Below are positions 1 to 7,088 of a stretch of DNA of 11,937 bases, piece after piece. Made by a program: the position numbers and the translations under genes. The notes beneath the pieces are model-generated. The model was not told where the DNA came from. It made no database searches and saw only the letters and a program-made list of their open reading frames with translations. Numbering within the stretch: the stretch's first letter is position 1; every line of letters starts with the position of its first letter. Source of the DNA: Clostridiaceae bacterium (lineage in GTDB: Bacteria; Bacillota; Clostridia; Oscillospirales; Acutalibacteraceae). Where the stretch lies: positions 1 to 11,937 of the forward strand of contig JAEDML010000018.1 in NCBI GenBank assembly GCA_016303035.1, written 5' to 3'.

Positions 1-2
1 AG

Positions 3-1448
3 GCGGGCGCGCAGGTAGTGCTGATATCCGGCTATGACGGCGGTACGGGAGCCGCGCCGCAAAGCTCAATTCACAACGCGGGTCTGCCGTGGGAATTAGG
101 CCTTGCCGAGGCGCATCAGACCCTTATAAAGAACGGACTTCGTACAAGGGTAATTCTTGAAACCGACGGTAAGCTTATGAGCGGCCGCGATGTAGCGATA
201 GCCGCGGCGCTCGGCGCAGAGGAGTTCGGTTTTGCCACCGCTCCGCTTGTTACCATGGGCTGTATTATGATGCGCGTCTGCAATCTTGATACCTGCCCCT
301 GCGGTGTAGCGACCCAAAATCCCGAGCTTCGCAGGCGTTTTTGCGGCAAGCCGGAATATGTAATGAACTTTATGCTGTATATCGCCGAGGAGCTGCGCGA
401 AATTATGGCGTCGCTGGGTATTCGCTCGGTTGAGGAGCTTGTAGGGCGTACCGACCTTTTAAAGGTAAGGGAAAAGAGCGTCACAAAGCGCGCCGAAATG
501 GCGGATTTGTCGCAAATTCTCTGCAAGACCGAGGATATTCCTCAGAGCGAGAAGCACTTTAACCCTCAAAACATTTACGATTTCCACCTTGAAAACACCG
601 TTGACGAAAGCACTATTATTCCGGAGTTTGAAAGGGCACTCAAGGCTAAGAAGCCTAAGAAAATCAGTATAGATATTTCAAGCACCAACCGTACTCTCGG
701 TACCATTTTCGGCTCCGAAATAACGCGTAAATACAAAAATACCCTTGAAGACGACACCTATATTATTGAGTGCCGAGGCGGCGGAGGACAGTCCTTCGGC
801 GCGTTTATACCCAAGGGTCTTACAATGCGGCTTGAGGGCGACAGCAACGATTATTTCGGCAAGGGACTTTCGGGCGGTAAGCTTGTTGTATATCCGCCTA
901 AGGGGAGCACCTTTAAGGCAGAGGAAAACATTATAATCGGTAATGTGGCGCTTTACGGCGCGACCTCGGGCGAAGCGTACATTAACGGTATCGCAGGCGA
1001 ACGCTTCTGCGTGCGTAATTCGGGGGCATACGCCGTATGCGAGGGCACGGGCGACCACGGCTGCGAGTATATGACGGGCGGCAGAGCGGTCGTATTAGGA
1101 CCCACCGGCAAGAACTTCGCCGCAGGTATGAGCGGCGGTATTGCCTATGTTCTTGATGAAAATCATGATTTTTATTTAAGACTTAATAAAGAGCTTGTAA
1201 CTATGAGCGGCGTTACCGAAAAACACGATATTGAAGAACTGCGCTCTATGATTGAAAGGCATGTAGCCGAAACAGGCTCCGAAAAGGGCAAGAAAATTCT
1301 TTGTGATTTTACAGTCTATCTGCCTTCATTTAAGAAGATAATGCCTAACGATTACAGCCGTATGCTCAAAGCCATAAGCCGCTTTGAGGAAAAGGGACTT
1401 AAACGCAAGGAAGCCGAGCTTGAAGCTTTCTATTCTATGAAAGGTTAA
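3..1448 (+). CDS. gltB: Glutamate synthase large subunit, C-terminal part (5' end outside window)
   Basis: This is the C-terminal part of the GOGAT large (alpha) subunit, which makes glutamate from 2-oxoglutarate and ammonia channelled from glutamine. The reading frame is open from base 3, so the gene begins upstream; the GTG at base 18 is internal. The first residues (VLISGYDGGTGAAP, then GLPWELGLAE) are the end of the FMN-binding synthase domain. Cysteine codons at bases 261, 279 and 294 give the C-x5-C-x4-C pattern that holds the [3Fe-4S] cluster in this family; a further Cys codon lies at base 300. From about base 620 to 1310 comes the glycine-rich beta-helix domain (GGGGQSFGAF, YFGKGLSGGK, MTGGRAVVLG). 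The amidotransferase domain is not visible. The gene ends in TAA, 16 bp before gltD, whose Shine-Dalgarno site overlaps this stop. Assignment is secure; whether the full protein has all domains cannot be seen. Confidence 0.97.
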   Translation, partial: AGAQVVLISGYDGGTGAAPQSSIHNAGLPWELGLAEAHQTLIKNGLRTRVILETDGKLMSGRDVAIAAALGAEEFGFATAPLVTMGCIMMRVCNLDTCPCGVATQNPELRRRFCGKPEYVMNFMLYIAEELREIMASLGIRSVEELVGRTDLLKVREKSVTKRAEMADLSQILCKTEDIPQSEKHFNPQNIYDFHLENTVDESTIIPEFERALKAKKPKKISIDISSTNRTLGTIFGSEITRKYKNTLEDDTYIIECRGGGGQSFGAFIPKGLTMRLEGDSNDYFGKGLSGGKLVVYPPKGSTFKAEENIIIGNVALYGATSGEAYINGIAGERFCVRNSGAYAVCEGTGDHGCEYMTGGRAVVLGPTGKNFAAGMSGGIAYVLDENHDFYLRLNKELVTMSGVTEKHDIEELRSMIERHVAETGSEKGKKILCDFTVYLPSFKKIMPNDYSRMLKAISRFEEKGLKRKEAELEAFYSMKG

Positions 1449-1464
1449 GGAGGGGAAACGAGTT

Positions 1465-2949
1465 ATGGGTAAAGCTACAGGTTTTATGGAATTTGACAGA
1501 AAAAGCAATACTGCAACCGCGCCGTCCGAGCGCATAAAGAATTTTAACGAGTTTCACGCCTCCTTGCAGAAAAGCGAAAGGCAGAAGCAGGCCGCGCGCT
1601 GTATGAACTGCGGAGTACCCTTTTGCCAGTCGGCAATGAAGCTCGGCGGAATGGTTTCGGGCTGTCCGCTTCACAATCTGATTCCTGAGTGGAATGATGA
1701 AATTTATAACGGTAATTGGGAGCACGCGCTGTCCCGACTTACAAAGACGAACAGCTTTCCCGAGTTTACGGGCAGGGTGTGCCCCGCGCTTTGCGAGGCC
1801 GCCTGCTCCTGCGCACTTTATGACGACGCAGTAACGGTTAAGGAAAACGAGCTTGCAATTATAGAATACGGCTTTAAAAAGGGACTTATAAAGCCTCAAA
1901 AAGCAGAGGTTTCTACCGGTAAGCGCGTGGCGGTTATCGGCTCGGGACCGGCAGGGCTTGCCTGCGCCGACCGTCTTAATCACCGCGGGCATTCGGTTAC
2001 TGTTTTTGAAAAGGACGACAGAATAGGCGGACTGCTTATGTACGGAATACCCAATATGAAGCTTGAAAAGCAGATTGTTGACCGCCGCGTAAAGCTGATG
2101 AAGGACGAGGGCGTTGAGTTTGTAACGGGCGCCGATGTCGGCGCGAATATAAGCGCAGAGGATATAATGCGCGATTATGACGCCGTAGTGCTTTGCTGCG
2201 GAGCCGGAAATCCGCGTGATTTAAAGGTTGAAAACCGCGACGCAAACGGTGTTTATTTTGCGGTGGATTTTCTTAAATCCACTACCAAAGCACTTCTTGA
2301 TAACGGACTTACCGAGGGTTATATTTCGGCAAAGGATAAAAATGTGGTAATCGTCGGCGGAGGAGATACCGGAAACGACTGCGTAGGAACAAGCATACGG
2401 CACGGATGCAAATCGGTTATTCAGCTTGAAATGATGCCTAAACTCCCCGAAAGCCGCACGCCGTCAAACCCGTGGCCGCAATACCCCCGTGTTTTAAAGA
2501 CCGACTACGGTCAGGAGGAGGCAATTGACCGCTTCGGTGATGATCCGCGCGTTTACTGCACCACCGTTAAGAGCCTTATTAAGGATAATGAGGGCAATCT
2601 TACGGGTGTTGTAACCGTAAAGCTAAAGCCAGAAAAGGATACGGAAACCGGAAGAACGGTTATGAGCAAGATTGTAGGCAGTGAAGAAACGCTTGACTGT
2701 GAGCTGCTGCTTATAGCCGCCGGATTCTTAGGACCCAAGCCGTATGTAGCGGAGGCTTTCGGCGCGGACTGTAACAGCCGCAGCAATATTGCCACCGCAG
2801 ACGGCAGCTACGCGACAAATATTCCCGGTGTTTTCACCGCAGGAGATATGCACAGGGGGCAGTCGCTTGTTGTCTGGGCTATTACCGAAGGCCGCAACGC
2901 CGCAAAGCAGGTAGACGAATACCTTATGGGGTATACCAATTTAGTATGA
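1465..2949 (+). CDS. gltD: Glutamate synthase small subunit, NAD(P)H-dependent
   Basis: This 494-residue protein is the beta subunit of glutamate synthase. It takes electrons from NAD(P)H through FAD and two [4Fe-4S] clusters to the GltB FMN site. The N-terminal Fe-S region has Cys46, Cys49, Cys54 and Cys67, then Cys106, Cys110 and Cys114 (VCPALCEAAC). The FAD-binding GSGPAG is at residues 159-164, followed by the acidic strand end FEKDDRIGGLLMYGIP. The NAD(P)H site is GGGDTG at 298-303, and the C-terminal FAD contact includes TAGDMHRGQS near 458-467. Length is slightly above the usual 470-490. The ATG is preceded by a strong AAGGAGGGG at 1447-1455. It lies directly after gltB and is surely cotranscribed and a complex partner. 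The stop is TGA followed at once by an in-frame TAA. NADPH versus NADH preference cannot be told from the sequence alone. Confidence 0.97.
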   Translation: MGKATGFMEFDRKSNTATAPSERIKNFNEFHASLQKSERQKQAARCMNCGVPFCQSAMKLGGMVSGCPLHNLIPEWNDEIYNGNWEHALSRLTKTNSFPEFTGRVCPALCEAACSCALYDDAVTVKENELAIIEYGFKKGLIKPQKAEVSTGKRVAVIGSGPAGLACADRLNHRGHSVTVFEKDDRIGGLLMYGIPNMKLEKQIVDRRVKLMKDEGVEFVTGADVGANISAEDIMRDYDAVVLCCGAGNPRDLKVENRDANGVYFAVDFLKSTTKALLDNGLTEGYISAKDKNVVIVGGGDTGNDCVGTSIRHGCKSVIQLEMMPKLPESRTPSNPWPQYPRVLKTDYGQEEAIDRFGDDPRVYCTTVKSLIKDNEGNLTGVVTVKLKPEKDTETGRTVMSKIVGSEETLDCELLLIAAGFLGPKPYVAEAFGADCNSRSNIATADGSYATNIPGVFTAGDMHRGQSLVVWAITEGRNAAKQVDEYLMGYTNLV

Positions 2950-2951
2950 TA

Positions 2952-2997
2952 AAAAAGCAATCCGCCGCTCCATTTTAAGAGCGGCGGATTGTTTTTT
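2952..2997. terminator. Bidirectional intrinsic terminator between gltD and dpaB
   Basis: A 13-bp perfect stem has its left arm at 2958-2970 (CAATCCGCCGCTC) and right arm at 2979-2991, with an 8-base loop. It is flanked by an A-run at 2951-2956 and a T-run at 2992-2997. Read rightward, it ends the gltBD message with a U-tract; read leftward, the A-run becomes a U-tract and ends the dpaAB message. The rightward T-run overlaps the dpaB stop codon (TTA at 2996-2998), so the two converging operons share one compact terminator. Confidence 0.93.
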
Positions 2998-3568
2998 ACA
3001 ATATTACCGGCTGAAGCTGACGGCCGAGGAGCGCTTCTTCAACCGTTTTGGGTATAAGCGAAAAATCGCAGACGAGCGAGTTATTTTTACCTAAAGGATC
3101 ATCCTGCCTGTACGGCACAAAATAGATGTTGTTTGTATTGTGAAGCAGACCTATGTTTTTAGCAGAGGCTCCTAGCGCGTCATTTGTGGCGATTGCCAGA
3201 ACCACCGGCTTGTTGTTTCTAAGGTGCGCCTTTACCGACATTGTAACCGGCGTATCGGTTATTCCGAGGGCGGTTTTTGCAATTGTATTTCCTGTGCAGG
3301 GAGAAACTACGATAATATCCAAAAGGTTTTTAGGACCTATCGGCTCAGCAGATGCGATATCGTGTATAATTCTCTCTCCGCATATGTCTTCAACTTCCTT
3401 TATAAGGTCAGAAGCCTTACCGAACCGAGTATCGGTGCGGTATACAATATCCGACATAATCGGTTTTATTTTTATATCAAACGCCGCAAGCTCTTTAAGT
3501 GCCTCCACAGATTTTTTTATGGTACAAAAAGAACCGCATAACGCATATCCCAATGTAATGTCTTTCAT
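2996..3568 (-). CDS. dpaB: Dipicolinate synthase subunit B (flavoprotein-like)
   Basis: This 190-residue protein matches the SpoVFB/DpaB family. Together with DpaA it converts the dihydrodipicolinate-pathway intermediate to dipicolinic acid in the mother cell during sporulation; the product is pumped into the forespore and gives heat resistance. Visible marks are the N-terminal LGYALCGSFCTIKK (residues 6-19), the central VVSPCTGNTIAKTALGITDT stretch near 87-106, and the MSVKAHLRN segment, all typical of this flavoprotein-fold subunit. Length is close to the roughly 200 residues of the Bacillus protein. The ATG is preceded by GAGGGG with good spacing, lying in the 13-bp gap after dpaA, so the two are cotranscribed. 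The stop codon sits in the T-run of the shared terminator. Confidence 0.94.
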   Translation of the reverse strand: MKDITLGYALCGSFCTIKKSVEALKELAAFDIKIKPIMSDIVYRTDTRFGKASDLIKEVEDICGERIIHDIASAEPIGPKNLLDIIVVSPCTGNTIAKTALGITDTPVTMSVKAHLRNNKPVVLAIATNDALGASAKNIGLLHNTNNIYFVPYRQDDPLGKNNSLVCDFSLIPKTVEEALLGRQLQPVIL

Positions 3569-3581
3569 TCTGTTCCCCTCT

Positions 3582-4382
3582 TTAATTATATGAGTTTATC
3601 AGCTCTGTAATTGTCTTTGAAAGTATGTTTCCTGCTGTTTGCGGCGCAACGATTCCGGGTAAGCCCGGCGCCTTTATCGCTTTTATTCCGGCGTCTGTCG
3701 CGGCGTCAATGCTGAATCCGCCTTTTGAGGAAAGATCTATTAAAAGACTGCTGCCGCTGCCTTTAAGAGCCGTGTCGCTTATCACCTTTACATCAACGGT
3801 GTTAAATATTATATCGTAATCAAGATTGCCGAAATTAAGGTTGCCCGTATTAACGGAATTAAAGCCGAGTGCGTCAAGCAGCGCAAAATCCGCGGGCTTG
3901 CGCGCGCTTACTGTCACCTTGCAGCCCATGGCTTTAAGCCTGTCGGCAAGTATTTTGCCGACCCTGCCGTAGCCTACCACCAAAACGCGGCTTTGCCACA
4001 GCGTGTAGGGGGTATTCTCAATTGCAAGCTTTATTGCTCCCTCCGCAGTCGGAACAGCGTTTAACAGGGAATAGCTGTCAAGCGCGCCGTAATCAATGCA
4101 GTTTAAATTTTCAAACCGATAGTTGCAGCACAGCACCAGCTGATTGCGCGAAAGTCTGTCGGCTATGTCGGAAAGCAGTATTCTCCTGTGCGTAAGCGGA
4201 GTGTATACCGTCTTTTTATCCTTTGTGGTAGGAACCGGAAAAACCACCGCTATGCTGTCTTCGACAGAGCCGCAGTCGTTCTCGTAAAGTCCTATGGTAT
4301 CCACCGCGTAATTAGAAGCGGTAAGCTCTCTTTCAACGACCTTCAAGCGGTCGTCTCCGCCTATTACGGTAATCTTTTTCAT
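3582..4382 (-). CDS. dpaA: Dipicolinate synthase subunit A
   Basis: This 266-residue protein matches the SpoVFA/DpaA family, the NAD(P)-binding subunit of dipicolinate synthase, which acts in the mother cell late in sporulation. The N-terminal domain carries ITVIGGDDR (residues 4-12). A Rossmann nucleotide site, VLVVGYGRVGK, has its GxGxxG at 137-142 and is followed by TVSARKPADFALLDALGF. The C-terminal LIDLSSKGGF and APGLPGIVAPQTAG are also characteristic. It is somewhat shorter than the roughly 297-residue Bacillus protein. The chosen start is the ATG at 4382, eight bases after an AGGTG site; a GTG nine bases upstream overlaps that site and is less likely. dpaB follows after 13 bp. Upstream is cca, separated by a hairpin, so a separate sporulation promoter is expected. 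Confidence 0.93.
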   Translation of the reverse strand: MKKITVIGGDDRLKVVERELTASNYAVDTIGLYENDCGSVEDSIAVVFPVPTTKDKKTVYTPLTHRRILLSDIADRLSRNQLVLCCNYRFENLNCIDYGALDSYSLLNAVPTAEGAIKLAIENTPYTLWQSRVLVVGYGRVGKILADRLKAMGCKVTVSARKPADFALLDALGFNSVNTGNLNFGNLDYDIIFNTVDVKVISDTALKGSGSSLLIDLSSKGGFSIDAATDAGIKAIKAPGLPGIVAPQTAGNILSKTITELINSYN

Positions 4383-4390
4383 CGTTATCA

Positions 4391-4395
4391 CACCT
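4391..4395 (-). promoter_or_regulatory. Shine-Dalgarno site that fixes the dpaA start
   Basis: AGGTG on the minus strand lies 8 bases before the ATG at 4382-4380. The alternative GTG start (4391-4389) shares a base with this site, so ATG is the better choice. Confidence 0.6.
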
Positions 4396-4402
4396 AATAA
4401 AA

Positions 4403-4443
4403 ATAAGCGCCTATGCAGTTACACTACATTTTATGGCGCTTAT
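4403..4443 (-). terminator. Hairpin after cca, likely intrinsic terminator
   Basis: Read on the minus strand, a 9-bp arm ATAAGCGCC (4443-4435) pairs with GGCGCTTAT (4411-4403). An inner, imperfect stem (ATGTAG with CTGCAT) narrows the 23-base loop. A T-rich tract (TTATTTTTATT) follows at about 4405-4395. It starts 7 bases after the cca stop and lies before dpaA, so it would insulate dpaAB from vegetative cca transcription. The T-run is interrupted, so strength is uncertain. Confidence 0.65.
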
Positions 4444-4454
4444 CAAGGTTTAGT
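4427..4454 (-). promoter_or_regulatory. Candidate sigma-K-type promoter for dpaAB
   Basis: On the minus strand, AC at 4454-4453 (the core of the sigma-K -35 element) is followed by a 17-base spacer and CATAAAATG at 4435-4427. The latter resembles the sigma-K -10 consensus CATAnnnTA at all but the last position. Transcription would begin near 4420, inside the hairpin loop. Such a message would lack the upstream arm and escape the terminator. The sites are short and degenerate, so this is a suggestion supported mainly by the expected regulation of dpaA. Confidence 0.35.
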
Positions 4455-5616
4455 TACCGATATTTTGTTTTGTTTTTTCAATAAGCCTTTCCCGCGTGTT
4501 TTCATTTGGGTCAAGCACTACCGCTTTACGGAGCTTTTCAAGCGTTTCGCCGACTTTTTTGCCGCTGATTCCTAATTTTTCAAGGTCTTTTCCGTTTATT
4601 GCAAGCTCTTTTGTTTTATATGGCTCGCGGTTTATGATAATTTCGTTAAACATTCGTTTTTCTTCCGATATATCATTGCCGATGGCGGTCTGCAGCACAA
4701 GAAAATCCGCGAAAATTTCAGGCGAGGTTTTAAATAATAAATTTTTTATATCGGCTTTAACTTTTATTACGGTACTGTTGGCAATCAGCATTTTACGGCA
4801 GTATTCCTTTGTCTTGTTGGAAGCCTTTAAAGCTTCAAGAGCGGTGTTTATATCGTCCGCGCAAAGGTATAAAAAGACAAAAAGCCTTAAATCCTGTTTG
4901 CGTTCAAGTTTCTTTAAAATTTTTAAGTTTCCTGCCCTTGTTATACCTAAAAACGCAAGACCGTGCTCTTTTATAAGCGGCGTAAGCCTTTCGGGATTAT
5001 CGGAGCAAACCGCCTTTAAAAGCTCTGTAAATATCCGCTCGCGGCTGATGTCTTCAAGCAGTTTCAGGTGCTTCAGCGCGCTGTTAAGGGTGCCTGTTTC
5101 AGGAGTGAATTTAAGCGTGCAGGAAAATCTGAAAAGGCGCAGAATACGCAGCGCGTCCTCACAAAAACGCTTTTCGGGATCTCCTACTGCGCGCAGTACT
5201 CGGTTATTTATATCCTCTCTGCCGCCGTAAAAATCGCACACACCTAAACGGTCGTTATAGGCAAGCGCGTTTACGGTAAAATCTCGCCTTGCAAGGTCCT
5301 GCTTTAATTCCGGTACGAATTTTACACTGTCGGGTCTTCTACGGTCGGTATAATCGCCGTCACATCGGAAGGTCGTAACCTCCACGGCTCTGTCACCGAC
5401 GATAACGGTTACGGTTCCGTGCTTTATTCCCGTGGGAACGGTGCGCTCAAACATATCCTCCACGGCATGGGGATTAGCCGAGGTGGTTATGTCGTAATCG
5501 TCGGGAATTTTGCCGCATAGCATATCGCGCACACAGCCGCCCACGGCATATGCTTCATAACCGTGAGCTTCTATTGTGCTTATAATAAATTGTATTTCTT
5601 TCGGTAAATTTAACAT
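4450..5616 (-). CDS. cca: CCA-adding tRNA nucleotidyltransferase (class II)
   Basis: This 388-residue enzyme builds or repairs the 3'-CCA end of tRNAs. The N-terminal nucleotidyltransferase head has GGCVRD at residues 26-31 and DYD at 40-42, whose two aspartates bind the catalytic metals. It also has RRDFTVNA at 110-117 and EDALRILRLFRF at 153-164, the template and helix motifs of class II enzymes. The rest is the helical tRNA-binding body, about the usual length. It could in principle be an A-adding or CC-adding relative, since these share the motifs, but full CCA addition is the default. The start chosen is the ATG at 5616, which has a GAGAG site 7 bases upstream. A longer frame back to a TTG at 5664 lacks such a site and would add residues foreign to the family. 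It ends just before a terminator-like hairpin. Confidence 0.93.
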   Translation of the reverse strand: MLNLPKEIQFIISTIEAHGYEAYAVGGCVRDMLCGKIPDDYDITTSANPHAVEDMFERTVPTGIKHGTVTVIVGDRAVEVTTFRCDGDYTDRRRPDSVKFVPELKQDLARRDFTVNALAYNDRLGVCDFYGGREDINNRVLRAVGDPEKRFCEDALRILRLFRFSCTLKFTPETGTLNSALKHLKLLEDISRERIFTELLKAVCSDNPERLTPLIKEHGLAFLGITRAGNLKILKKLERKQDLRLFVFLYLCADDINTALEALKASNKTKEYCRKMLIANSTVIKVKADIKNLLFKTSPEIFADFLVLQTAIGNDISEEKRMFNEIIINREPYKTKELAINGKDLEKLGISGKKVGETLEKLRKAVVLDPNENTRERLIEKTKQNIGN

Positions 5617-5623
5617 ATTTTCA

Positions 5624-5629
5624 CTCTCT
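5624..5629 (-). promoter_or_regulatory. Shine-Dalgarno site that fixes the cca start
   Basis: AGAGAG on the minus strand ends 7 bases before the ATG at 5616-5614. It favours that start over the in-frame TTG at 5664. Confidence 0.5.
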
Positions 5630-5641
5630 GACAAAAAAAGG

Positions 5642-5670
5642 TTTATTTTTGCGCCGAAAAGCAATATAAT
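5642..5670 (+). promoter_or_regulatory. Vegetative (sigma-A type) promoter of the murC operon
   Basis: A perfect -10 box TATAAT at 5665-5670 lies 17 bases after a weak -35 TTTATT at 5642-5647. Transcription would start near 5677, giving a leader of about 29 bases with AGGGAG before murC. The complementary strand of the same AT-rich core reads TATTAT/TATATT and may serve cca divergently, but I see no good -35 for that direction. Confidence 0.6.
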
Positions 5671-5705
5671 AAAGAGAGAATTTATTTACGGTAGGGAGAG
5701 GCTTT

Positions 5706-7088
5706 ATGAAGCAGCTGCGTCAAGAGGATAAAATTTTACGGGATGTAAAGCGTATTCATATGATAGGTATAGGCGGCAGCGGTATGTGTCCGCTCGCCGA
5801 AATACTTAACAGTAAGGGATATATTCTTTCAGGGTCGGATAATAATGAGAGCGACCCGTTAGAGCGTGTTAAGGCACTCGGCGTGACGGTGCATATGGGG
5901 CATCGCGCCGAAAATATAAAGGGCGCACAGCTTGTGGTTTATTCCGCCGCTATTTCACAGGACAATCCCGAGCTTAAAGAGGCCGGGCGGCAGGGTATAC
6001 CCGTAATGGAGCGTTCGCACCTGCTCGGCGCGCTGACGCGCTGTTACGATAATGTTATCGGTGTATGCGGAACCCACGGAAAAACCACCGTTACCTCTAT
6101 GATAACACAAATTTTAATTTTAAACAAGATGGATCCTACCGCGGTTATAGGCGGAAGACTGCCCCTTATAAATTCCAACGGTGTTACGGGAAACTCTCAA
6201 ACGCTTGTATGCGAATCCTGCGAGTTTGTCGATACTTTTTTGCAGATGTCGCCGGATATCGCCGTGCTGCTTAATATTGACAACGACCATCTTGATTATT
6301 TTAAAACTATGGAAAACTTGACAGAGTCTTTTCATAAGTTTATTTCCATGTCAAGACTTTGCTATATAAACGGCGATGATACGCTTGTAAAAAAAGCGGC
6401 GGAGAATATCGGCTCGGAGATTGTAACCTTTGGGCTGAGCGAAAATAACGACTTTTATCCTCAAAATATTAAAAAGGGAAAGTACGGCTTTAGCTTTGAT
6501 GTTGTAAATAAGGGCAAAACACTTATAAATATAGAAATGCATATTCCGGGATACCACAACATACTTAACGGACTTGCCGCGTTTTCAGTAGCCTTGGGTC
6601 AGGGCGTACCGGCTTCGGGGATAAAATCGGCAATAGAAAGCTTTACGGGCGCCGGAAGACGGTTTGAATTTCTCGGCGAGTACGGCGGCTTTATGCTTGC
6701 TGACGATTATGCCCATCATCCCACCGAAATAAGAGCTACGCTTGAAGCGGCAAAGCACCTTGACTACAACCGTGTAATAGCGGTTTTTCAGCCCTTCACC
6801 TTCTCGCGTACCGCGCTTTTAAAGGATGATTTTATAAAGGCGCTCTCGGTTGCGGACAAGGTGATTATGACACCGATAATGGGTTCAAGGGAGATAAACA
6901 CCTACGGAATAAAATCCGAGGACATAGCCTGTGCGCTTACCGACGCTGTGGTTGTTGACGGCTTTGAAAATGTAGCCGACGAGGTTATAAAGACAGCGAA
7001 AAAGGGAGACCTTGTAATAACAATGGGCGGCGGAGACATATATAAGGCGGCGCATATCATTCAAAAGCGCCTCGGTAACGCAAAATGA
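5706..7088 (+). CDS. murC: UDP-N-acetylmuramate--L-alanine ligase
   Basis: This 460-residue cytoplasmic ligase adds the first amino acid, L-alanine, to UDP-MurNAc using ATP, starting the peptidoglycan stem peptide. Three Mur-ligase domains are visible. The N-terminal UDP-binding domain has HMIGIGGSGMCPLAE (GIGGSGM at 21-27). The central ATPase domain has the P-loop GVCGTHGKTT (GTHGKTT at 122-128), NIDNDHLDY near 190-198 and GYHNILNGLAA at 282-292. The C-terminal domain has DDYAHHPTEI at 333-342, where MurC-specific histidines occur. Length is typical. The ATG follows AGGGAG at 5693-5698. It is the first gene of a tightly packed rightward operon, and its last four bases (ATGA) overlap the start of the next gene. 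Confidence 0.97.
   Translation: MKQLRQEDKILRDVKRIHMIGIGGSGMCPLAEILNSKGYILSGSDNNESDPLERVKALGVTVHMGHRAENIKGAQLVVYSAAISQDNPELKEAGRQGIPVMERSHLLGALTRCYDNVIGVCGTHGKTTVTSMITQILILNKMDPTAVIGGRLPLINSNGVTGNSQTLVCESCEFVDTFLQMSPDIAVLLNIDNDHLDYFKTMENLTESFHKFISMSRLCYINGDDTLVKKAAENIGSEIVTFGLSENNDFYPQNIKKGKYGFSFDVVNKGKTLINIEMHIPGYHNILNGLAAFSVALGQGVPASGIKSAIESFTGAGRRFEFLGEYGGFMLADDYAHHPTEIRATLEAAKHLDYNRVIAVFQPFTFSRTALLKDDFIKALSVADKVIMTPIMGSREINTYGIKSEDIACALTDAVVVDGFENVADEVIKTAKKGDLVITMGGGDIYKAAHIIQKRLGNAK

Noticed and set aside
678..1058. Minus-strand open frame of 126 codons inside gltB
   Set aside because: It is an antisense shadow of the conserved beta-helix domain.
3153..3593. Plus-strand open frame of 146 codons opposite dpaB
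   Set aside because: It is complementary to a clearly recognised gene, and no start signal or family features are seen.
4496..5230. Plus-strand open frame of 244 codons inside cca
   Set aside because: It is the antisense shadow of a well-conserved gene; the translation is low-complexity (Ser/Phe/Arg-rich) and shows no known motif or ribosome site.
5629..5634. CTGACA resembling a -35 box upstream of murC
   Set aside because: It lies 30 bases from the TATAAT at 5665, too far for a normal promoter.
5617..5664. 16-residue N-terminal extension of cca from a TTG at 5664
   Set aside because: It lacks a Shine-Dalgarno site, overlaps the murC promoter, and the ATG at 5616 has AGAGAG at good spacing and fits the family start.
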